In this document: positions 4,619 through 9,696 of the stretch, in pieces
Layout of the letters: each line of letters starts with the position of its first letter
How positions within the stretch are numbered: position 1 is the stretch's first letter
Source: an uncultured Rhodobacter sp.
GTDB lineage: Bacteria > Pseudomonadota > Alphaproteobacteria > Rhodobacterales > Rhodobacteraceae
Direction: 5' to 3'
Length of the DNA: 10,973 nt
Assembly: GCA_937901435.1 (NCBI GenBank)
Contig: CALGTJ010000664.1
Coordinates: 1 to 10,973, forward strand
Made by a program: the position numbers and the translations under genes
Notes under the pieces: model-generated
The model's database searches: none
Told to the model about the DNA's origin: nothing
The model's input: only the letters and a program-made list of their open reading frames with translations

Positions 4619-6774
4619 CGCTGCGCCTCGAAATTCAGCGCGCGGGCGTCGCGGCGCGCTTGTAGCCAGCCGATGATCCTCTTGCTTGCGCTGTCTTTAA
4701 GGCGGTCCCAGCCGTTCGGATTGTGGATCACATCGGCGCGATAGAAAGACGGGCAGAGCACAGCCGCATCGGCCACCTCGCCGCAATTGCCACAGGCGAC
4801 GCAGGTGTCGTCGATGCTGGCGACGGGATCGTCACGCAGGGGGTCGTCCAGCTCTTTGACCGACAAGGACGGACAGCCCGACAGGCGGATGCAGGCGTGA
4901 TCGCCGGTGCAGATATCCTCGTCCACGCCAAAGCGTTCCTTGACGGTGCGCTTGCCATCGGCGACTTGTTTGGCGATCTGAGGTTTTACCCGACGCTGTT
5001 TGTTCAAAGAACATTCCGACGAGGCGACGATGATCTTTGGCCCCTCGACGTCCGTGGTCAGCGCCTCGCGTAACACGGCGCGCATTTGCGTTACGTCATA
5101 GGTGTGATCGACCTGCCGGACCCATTCCGCGCCGACGCCCTTGCAGGCGGTGACGATGGAATTATCGGTGTTACGGTTCTTGTTATAAGCGCGCGAGGAC
5201 AGGATATCCTGCCCGCCGGTGGCGGCGGAATAGTAGTTGTCGACGATCAGGAACACGCCGTCATGCTTGTTGAACACCGCGTCGCCAATACCGCTGGTCA
5301 GACCGTTGTGCCAGAACCCGCCGTCGCCCATCACCGCAATCGACCGCTTGTCTGCCTTGACGTTGAACGCCGCGGTCGAGGCGGGGCCAAGGCCAAACCC
5401 CATGGTCGTCGCGCCAATGTTGAAAGGCGGCAGGATCGAGAACAGATGACAGCCGATGTCAGAAGACACGTGATGCTGGCCCAGTTCTTCCTCAACCAGT
5501 TTCATGGCGGCAAATATGGGGCGTTCGGGGCATCCGGTACAAAGACCCGGCGGGCGCGGGGGCACCACGTCTTTGAGCCGTGCAACGGCGGGGTCACGCA
5601 GGATCGGCACGGGATCAGGCACAGGCGCGCGATTGCCAAGGCGCGTCGCCTCGTGATCCGCCAGAAAGCGCCCGATCCCATCGGTCAAGACAGCCGCCGT
5701 ATAGTCGCCACCCATTGGCAGGTAATCCTTGCCATGCACCCGCGTCGGGCTGTTTGCACGCGACAGCACCGTCGAAATCGCCTGCTCGATATATTCCGGC
5801 TGGCCTTCCTCGACGATCAGGACGGAGTCCATGCCATCGCAAAACGCGCAGACCTCTGCAGGGATCGTCGGATATGTCACGTTCATCACGTAAATCGGCA
5901 TCTGCGTGTTGCCGTAGGCATCGCTTAACCCGAGGAATTGCAAGGCGCGGATGGTGCTGTTGTACATGCCCCCCTGCACGATGATCCCGGTCTTGCCGTC
6001 TGTGTCACCGATGACCTCGTTCAGCTTGTGCTGCTGGATAAAGTCTATCGCGGCGGGCATCCGGATTTTGATCTTTTCCTGCTCTTGCGCGTAGGCGGCA
6101 GGGGGTAAAACGATGCGGCTAAGGTCGCGTTTCGGGGTGTTCAGAGCGTCTTGCAGGGTGAATTCGGGACGCCTGTTGTCCTTGGCGACGAAGCGCCCGG
6201 TCATATGACAAGAGCGCACGCGCACCTCTAGCATGACAGGAGTGTTAGACGCTTCTGACAGCTCGAACCCTTTTTCGATCATACGCACGATGCATTCGTG
6301 ATCCGGGCGCGGGTCCAGCAGCCAGATTTGCGATTTCATGGCGAAGGCATGGGTGCGTTCCTGCATGATCGACGACCCCTCGCCATAGTCCTCTCCTACG
6401 ATGACTATCGCGCCGCCCGTGACACCGCCAGAGGCGAGGTTGGCCAAAGCGTCAGAGGCGACATTGGTGCCCACGGTAGATTTCCACGCGACCGCGCCGC
6501 GCAGGGGATACATAACAGAGGCCGACAGCATCGCACCTGCGGCGGCCTCTGAGGCAGAGCTTTGGAAATTTACGCCGAGGTCTTCGAGGATGTCGTTTGC
6601 GTCCGCAAGAACGTCCATGAGATGAGAGATCGGAGAGCCTTGATAGCCGCCCACATAGGACACGCCCGATTGCAGCAGCGCCTTGGTGATCGCCAGAATA
6701 CCCTCGCCGCGAAATACCTCGCCGTCGCCCAATTTCAGGTCCTGAACCTCGCGTGCAAAGGATCGTTCGGCCAT
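4615..6774 (-). CDS. iorA: Indolepyruvate ferredoxin oxidoreductase alpha subunit (TPP and Fe-S)
   Basis: Encodes 719 residues, longer than archaeal IorA. The enzyme class oxidatively decarboxylates arylpyruvates with CoA, passing electrons to ferredoxin. Order of parts: N-terminal pyrimidine-binding/POR-alpha-like domain with GEGILAITKALLQSGVSYVGGYQGSPIS near 23-50 (ALLQSG, GYQGSP conserved); a transketolase-C-like middle (about 255-345); LCTGCPERPIF at 411-421; the TPP-binding motif beginning MGDGGFWHNGL at 482-492 and closing at VDN 511-513; and a C-terminal ferredoxin-like domain (about 620-680; bases 4735-4917). That domain has Cys622-x2-Asp625-x2-Cys628-x5-Cys634-Pro and Cys658-x2-Cys661-x2-Cys664-x9-Cys674-Pro. 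In the first motif an aspartate sits where the second cysteine is expected. The start ATG at 6774-6772 is chosen because AGGAG lies six bases upstream and the conserved N-terminus begins there; an in-frame ATG 54 bases farther up would lack this and cross the palindrome at 6790-6807. First gene of iorA-iorB-marR. Confidence 0.93.
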   Translation of the reverse strand: MAERSFAREVQDLKLGDGEVFRGEGILAITKALLQSGVSYVGGYQGSPISHLMDVLADANDILEDLGVNFQSSASEAAAGAMLSASVMYPLRGAVAWKSTVGTNVASDALANLASGGVTGGAIVIVGEDYGEGSSIMQERTHAFAMKSQIWLLDPRPDHECIVRMIEKGFELSEASNTPVMLEVRVRSCHMTGRFVAKDNRRPEFTLQDALNTPKRDLSRIVLPPAAYAQEQEKIKIRMPAAIDFIQQHKLNEVIGDTDGKTGIIVQGGMYNSTIRALQFLGLSDAYGNTQMPIYVMNVTYPTIPAEVCAFCDGMDSVLIVEEGQPEYIEQAISTVLSRANSPTRVHGKDYLPMGGDYTAAVLTDGIGRFLADHEATRLGNRAPVPDPVPILRDPAVARLKDVVPPRPPGLCTGCPERPIFAAMKLVEEELGQHHVSSDIGCHLFSILPPFNIGATTMGFGLGPASTAAFNVKADKRSIAVMGDGGFWHNGLTSGIGDAVFNKHDGVFLIVDNYYSAATGGQDILSSRAYNKNRNTDNSIVTACKGVGAEWVRQVDHTYDVTQMRAVLREALTTDVEGPKIIVASSECSLNKQRRVKPQIAKQVADGKRTVKERFGVDEDICTGDHACIRLSGCPSLSVKELDDPLRDDPVASIDDTCVACGNCGEVADAAVLCPSFYRADVIHNPNGWDRLKDSASKRIIGWLQARRDARALNFEAQR
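4735..4917 (-). other. Ferredoxin-like domain of IorA with Cys-x2-Asp-x2-Cys motif
   Basis: Codons about 620-680 of iorA. The first cluster motif reads CTGDHAC...GCP, with aspartate (codon 625, bases 4902-4900) at the position that is cysteine in canonical C-x2-C-x2-C ferredoxin motifs. The second reads CVACGNC followed after nine residues by CP. A Cys-x2-Asp-x2-Cys motif is known from Pyrococcus furiosus ferredoxin, where aspartate ligates one iron of a [4Fe-4S] cluster. Whether the first site here holds [4Fe-4S], [3Fe-4S] or nothing cannot be told from sequence. Confidence 0.75.
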
Positions 6775-6780
6775 TGGGTG

Positions 6781-6785
6781 CTCCT
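6781..6785 (-). promoter_or_regulatory. Ribosome binding site that fixes the iorA start
   Basis: Read on the - strand this is AGGAG followed by six bases and the ATG at 6774-6772. It supports the short start over the in-frame ATG at 6828, which has no comparable purine box. Confidence 0.75.
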
Positions 6786-6789
6786 GATG

Positions 6790-6807
6790 TATATGTAAGT
6801 GAATATA
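6790..6807. promoter_or_regulatory. Candidate MarR operator, iorA-proximal copy
   Basis: TATATG (6790-6795), a 6-bp spacer, then AATATA (6802-6807): an inverted repeat with one mismatch between arms. It lies just upstream of the iorA ribosome binding site and overlaps the likely -10 of the leftward promoter, so a bound repressor would block iorA-iorB-marR. The same architecture recurs at 6878-6895. Assignment to the local MarR protein is inference from size, symmetry and position. Confidence 0.6.
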
Positions 6808-6828
6808 TTTTGATCGCAGAGAGGTCAA
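6800..6828 (-). promoter_or_regulatory. Putative leftward promoter for iorA-iorB-marR
   Basis: On the - strand TTGACC (plus-strand 6823-6828) is a five-of-six -35 box. Downstream on that strand are TATTCA (6805-6800, 17-bp spacing) and the overlapping TATATT (6807-6802, 15-bp spacing) as -10 candidates. Transcription would start around 6793-6796, giving a leader of about 20 nt before the iorA ATG. The -10 region lies within the 6790-6807 palindrome. Confidence 0.5.
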
Positions 6829-6851
6829 GGTGGTTTGAGGTTTGGCAATGC

Positions 6852-6883
6852 TTGACAGGCACAGCTTTCCGGTTGAGTATATG
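6852..6883 (+). promoter_or_regulatory. Putative rightward promoter for the Rieske oxygenase operon
   Basis: A perfect TTGACA -35 box (6852-6857) is followed 17-20 bp later by the AT-rich GAGTATATG (6875-6883), which contains -10 candidates such as GAGTAT (17-bp spacing) or TATATG (20-bp). Transcription would start near 6888, leaving about 27 nt of leader before the ATG at 6915. The -10 region overlaps the 6878-6895 palindrome, as expected of a repressor-controlled promoter. Confidence 0.55.
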
Positions 6884-6895
6884 CAGATACATATA
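6878..6895. promoter_or_regulatory. Candidate MarR operator, oxygenase-proximal copy
   Basis: TATATG (6878-6883), a 6-bp spacer, then CATATA (6890-6895): a perfect inverted repeat. Together with the copy at 6790-6807 it frames the divergent promoters almost symmetrically; both pairs of palindrome edges centre on 6842.5. It overlaps the -10/start region of the rightward promoter, consistent with repression by the MarR protein encoded in the opposite arm. Confidence 0.65.
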
Positions 6896-6914
6896 GTTCA
6901 GAACCTGTGCCCTG

Positions 6915-7856
6915 ATGACCGAAGCCACCTATCAGCTTGTCTCTGTTTCCAACGAAACCCCAGATGTGAAACGCTTTATCTTTGAGGCGGTTTCGGGCGA
7001 GGGGTTTGACTGGATCGCTGGCGCGCATGTGCGGGTGGCTTTGCCCAGTGGTGGGGATCGCGCCTATTCGCTGCTGCGCTTGCCGGAGTTGGCCAAGGAT
7101 CAGATCGCGCTGGGCGTGTTGCGCGAAAAGAAAAGCACCGGGGGATCTGCCTTCATGCACGGGCTGGACCCCGGCGCACAGGTCACGATCAAGGGGCCGA
7201 TGACCAACTTTGCGCTGGAGGACACCAACGCGCCCGTGCTGTTGCTTGCCGGGGGCATTGGCATCACGCCGATCCTGTCGATGGCGGCGCTGATGCGCGA
7301 CGCGGGGCGCAGGTTCACGGCCCATTATGCCGGGCGGCATGAAGGCGCGCTGGGCTTTGTGCCACAGATGCAGGCGATCTGCGGCGCGGCTTTGCACCTG
7401 CATTACGACGATCAGGACTCGGCCCTGAATATCGCCGCTTTGCTTGCCAACGCAGGGGACGCGCACGTCTACGTCTGTGGCCCCGGCGGCATGATCGACG
7501 CGGTCAAGGCCGAGGCCGCGCAGCAGGGTTGGGACAGCGGGCGCATCCACTTTGAACTCTTTTCGAACGATATATCAGGCGCCGAAAACGCCGCCTTTGA
7601 CGTGGAAATCCACAGCACAGGGCAAGTGATCCATGTCCCCGCCGACAAGAGTATCATCGAGGCGCTGGAAGACGCCGGGCTGGACCCACTGTATGATTGC
7701 CAGCGCGGTGATTGCGGGATCTGTCAATGCGATGTGATCGAGGGCATCCCCGATCATCGCGACGTAATCTTGAGTGATAGCGAAAAAGCATCCAACAGCG
7801 TTATGCAGATTTGTGTCTCGCGCGCAAAATCCGCTAAGCTGGTGTTGGATCTGTGA
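6915..7856 (+). CDS. Phthalate dioxygenase reductase-like FMN/[2Fe-2S] oxidoreductase
   Basis: Encodes 313 residues, the usual length for phthalate dioxygenase reductase/VanB-type proteins, which move electrons from NAD(P)H through FMN and a [2Fe-2S] centre to a Rieske oxygenase. Order: a flavin-binding barrel with RAYSL (49-53) as the flavin-phosphate motif; a nucleotide-binding domain with LLLAGGIGITPILSM (109-123) and VYVCGPGGM (185-193); and a C-terminal plant-type ferredoxin domain with Cys262-x4-Cys267-x2-Cys270 and Cys300. The ferredoxin is therefore C-terminal, as in the phthalate/vanillate class and unlike benzoate-dioxygenase reductases. The ATG at 6915 is the first gene of the rightward operon; only a weak ribosome site precedes it. 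A 25-bp gap separates it from the Rieske alpha gene, its presumed electron acceptor. It might also take or give electrons to the IOR enzyme, but nothing in the sequence shows that. Confidence 0.9.
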   Translation: MTEATYQLVSVSNETPDVKRFIFEAVSGEGFDWIAGAHVRVALPSGGDRAYSLLRLPELAKDQIALGVLREKKSTGGSAFMHGLDPGAQVTIKGPMTNFALEDTNAPVLLLAGGIGITPILSMAALMRDAGRRFTAHYAGRHEGALGFVPQMQAICGAALHLHYDDQDSALNIAALLANAGDAHVYVCGPGGMIDAVKAEAAQQGWDSGRIHFELFSNDISGAENAAFDVEIHSTGQVIHVPADKSIIEALEDAGLDPLYDCQRGDCGICQCDVIEGIPDHRDVILSDSEKASNSVMQICVSRAKSAKLVLDL

Positions 7857-7869
7857 TGCGCAGCCTAAT

Positions 7870-7876
7870 GGGGGGA
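7870..7876 (+). promoter_or_regulatory. Ribosome binding site that fixes the Rieske alpha start
   Basis: GGGGGGA lies five bases before the ATG at 7882. It favours that start over the in-frame ATG at 7774, which would sit 83 bp inside the reductase gene and add 36 residues with no Rieske-family character. Confidence 0.6.
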
Positions 7877-7881
7877 CCAAA

Positions 7882-9222
7882 ATGAGCCGCTACAGGGGAA
7901 ATGCCAAGGCAATTGAGGGGCTGGTCAAAGGCCACGCCGTGCACCGCGACGTCTATGTGGATAAAGAGGTGTTCGACCTTGAAATGGAACAGCTTTTTGC
8001 CAATACATGGATCTATGTGGGCCATGGCAGTCAGCTGAAAAACCCCGGCGATTTCATCACCGCCAAGATTGGGAACCAGCCCATTCTTGCCTCGCGCCAC
8101 AAGGACGGCACGATCCACGTGCTGCACAACCGCTGCCCCCACAAGGGCACCAAGATCGCGTCAGAGCCTTGCGGAAACACCGGCAAATTCTTTCGCTGTC
8201 CCTATCACGCGTGGTCGTTTAAGACTGACGGCTCGCCTTTGGCGGTGCCGCTGAAAAAGGGGTACGAGGGGACAGGGTTTGCGCAGAACCAAGCCTCGCA
8301 GGGGCTGGCCCGGGTTGGCAATGTCAAGATCTACCGCGATTTCATCTTTGCCCGCCTGTCCAGCGAAGGCCCGTCGTTCGAGGACTTCTTTGGCGAAAGC
8401 CTGTCCACCCTCGACAATATGATCGACCGCTCGCCTGTCGGGCAGCTAGAGGTCATCGCCCAGCCGATCCGTTATATGCACACCTGTAACTGGAAGATGC
8501 TGGTCGAAAACCAGACTGACACCTGCCACCCGATGGTCGCCCATGAAAGCTCTGCCGGGACCGCGGTCAACGTCTGGGAAAGGGTCAAGCAAGAGGGCGA
8601 ACATCCCCCCATGGCGGTGCAGGTTTATGCGCCCTTCATGAGTCCTTATGAATTTTTCGAGGACTCAGGCATCCGCGTCTGGCCGAACGGGCACGGGCAC
8701 ACCGGGGTCAGCCAGTCGATCCATCAGGACTACGATGACGTGGCGGATTATCTGGCCTCTATGATAGAGGCGTATGGCGAAGAGCGCGCCCACGAGATCC
8801 TTGGCGAAGTGCGCCATAACACGGTCTATTTCCCCAACATCATGGTCAAAGGCGCGGTGCAGATCATCCGCAATTTCATTCCCGTCGCTGTCGATAAGAC
8901 ACTGGTGGAAAGCTGGGTGTTCAAGCTGGTCGGCGCACCGGACAAACTATACGAACGCGCGCTGAACTATAACCGCTACATCAACGCACCGACCTCGATT
9001 GTGGGCCATGATGACCTTGAAATGTATGAACGGGCGCAAGAGGGGCTGACCTCGAACGGGACGGAATGGGTCAACCTGCAACGGCTTTATGACGCGGATG
9101 AGGTGATGGACACGACTGAAGTCGTCAACGGCACATCCGAGCGGCAAATGCGCAACCAGTTCCACGCGTGGTCCAAGTATATGACCATGAATATGGACCA
9201 TGCGATGGAGGCCGCCGAATGA
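7882..9222 (+). CDS. Rieske aromatic ring-hydroxylating oxygenase, alpha (large) subunit
   Basis: Encodes 446 residues, typical for alpha subunits. The N-terminal Rieske domain (about 40-150) carries Cys85-x-His87 (NRCPHKG) and Cys106-x2-His109 (RCPYHAW), binding [2Fe-2S]. The C-terminal catalytic domain has CNWKMLVEN (202-210) and the mononuclear iron motif Asp213-x2-His216-x4-His221, with an acidic pair at Asp377-Asp378 (GHDDLEMYERAQEG) as probable third ligand; Asp213 would be the bridge to the neighbouring subunit's Rieske centre. All required residues are present, so the enzyme looks active. The family inserts one or two oxygen atoms into aromatic substrates, using electrons from the reductase encoded just upstream. 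The TGA stop overlaps the beta-subunit ATG (ATGA, 9219-9222). The substrate is not identifiable; the neighbouring IOR and CoA-ligase genes suggest an aryl-acid or indole-type compound. The iac indoleacetate pathway also uses a Rieske alpha/beta pair, so that is one candidate. Confidence 0.93.
   Translation: MSRYRGNAKAIEGLVKGHAVHRDVYVDKEVFDLEMEQLFANTWIYVGHGSQLKNPGDFITAKIGNQPILASRHKDGTIHVLHNRCPHKGTKIASEPCGNTGKFFRCPYHAWSFKTDGSPLAVPLKKGYEGTGFAQNQASQGLARVGNVKIYRDFIFARLSSEGPSFEDFFGESLSTLDNMIDRSPVGQLEVIAQPIRYMHTCNWKMLVENQTDTCHPMVAHESSAGTAVNVWERVKQEGEHPPMAVQVYAPFMSPYEFFEDSGIRVWPNGHGHTGVSQSIHQDYDDVADYLASMIEAYGEERAHEILGEVRHNTVYFPNIMVKGAVQIIRNFIPVAVDKTLVESWVFKLVGAPDKLYERALNYNRYINAPTSIVGHDDLEMYERAQEGLTSNGTEWVNLQRLYDADEVMDTTEVVNGTSERQMRNQFHAWSKYMTMNMDHAMEAAE
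9207..9211 (+). promoter_or_regulatory. Ribosome binding site of the Rieske beta gene, inside the alpha gene
   Basis: GGAGG lies seven bases before the ATG at 9219, within the last codons of the alpha subunit. It confirms the 9219 start and supports coupled, near-equal translation of the two subunits. Confidence 0.7.
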
Positions 9223-9689
9223 CGCCGCAGGACATCGTCGATTTCATCTATGACGAGGCTTTCGCGCTGGACACTATGCAGTGGGACGACTGGCTGGCGA
9301 TGTTCCACAAGGACGGGCGCTATTGGATGCCACTGGAATGGCAGCAGACAGATCCGATCCTGCAACCCTCGCTGATGTATGAGGACTGGTTGCTGCTGAC
9401 GATCCGGGTCGAACGTCTGAACGGGGATCGCACCTTTAGCCAGAAACCAAAAAGCCGCTGTCACCACCTGTTGCAACAGCCCCGGATCGTGTCGATGGGC
9501 GAGGGTGGCGTCTATAAGACCCGCACCTCGTTCATCTATACAGAGACGCGCGGCGATCACCTTGATCGTTATTCCGGCTGGGTCAATCACGAGTTGGTCG
9601 AATATGAGGGCGCGCTGAAAATCATGCTCAAACGTGTGGATCTGATCAATTTCGATGCGCCCTTCGGCAATATCCAACTGTTCATCTGA
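9219..9689 (+). CDS. Aromatic ring-hydroxylating oxygenase, beta (small) subunit
   Basis: Encodes 156 residues, the usual size of the cone-shaped (NTF2/SnoaL-like) beta subunit that packs with alpha in an alpha3beta3 hexamer and is mainly structural. Visible family signatures are the N-terminal helix followed by DTMQWDDWLAMFHKDGRYWMP (18-38), with the conserved Trp/Asp pattern; RVERLNGDRTFSQKPKSRCHHL (63-84); and the strand TRTSFIYTETRGD (101-113). The start ATG at 9219 overlaps the alpha stop by 4 bp. The stop at 9687-9689 is followed by a 7-bp gap to the CoA ligase, so all these genes are very likely one transcript. Its presence marks the oxygenase as an alpha/beta type. Confidence 0.9.
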   Translation: MTPQDIVDFIYDEAFALDTMQWDDWLAMFHKDGRYWMPLEWQQTDPILQPSLMYEDWLLLTIRVERLNGDRTFSQKPKSRCHHLLQQPRIVSMGEGGVYKTRTSFIYTETRGDHLDRYSGWVNHELVEYEGALKIMLKRVDLINFDAPFGNIQLFI

Positions 9690-9696
9690 GGTGCCC

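Noticed and set aside
3704..4744. 346-codon open frame on the + strand
   Set aside because: It is antisense to iorB and the 3' end of iorA; its translation is rich in His/Gly/Arg typical of a shadow frame in GC-rich DNA and shows no domain.
5086..5928. 280-codon open frame on the + strand
   Set aside because: It lies antisense inside the conserved TPP-binding region of iorA and has the Arg/His/Asp-rich composition of a complement-strand shadow.
6775..6828. Upstream in-frame ATG for iorA at 6828
   Set aside because: It would place the palindrome and probable -10 region inside the coding sequence and ignores the good AGGAG six bases before the ATG at 6774; the extra 18 residues are not IorA-like.
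6824..6856. GTCAAG...CTTGAC inverted repeat as an extra operator
   Set aside because: The arms are simply the two outward-facing -35 boxes; the symmetry is explained by divergent promoters without a further protein site.
6825..7550. 241-codon open frame on the - strand through the reductase gene
   Set aside because: Shadow of the FMN reductase; it would also cover the divergent promoter region and has no family resemblance.
7774..7881. Upstream in-frame ATG for the Rieske alpha subunit at 7774
   Set aside because: It overlaps the reductase gene by 83 bp, adds residues with no alpha-subunit character and lacks the ribosome site found before the ATG at 7882.
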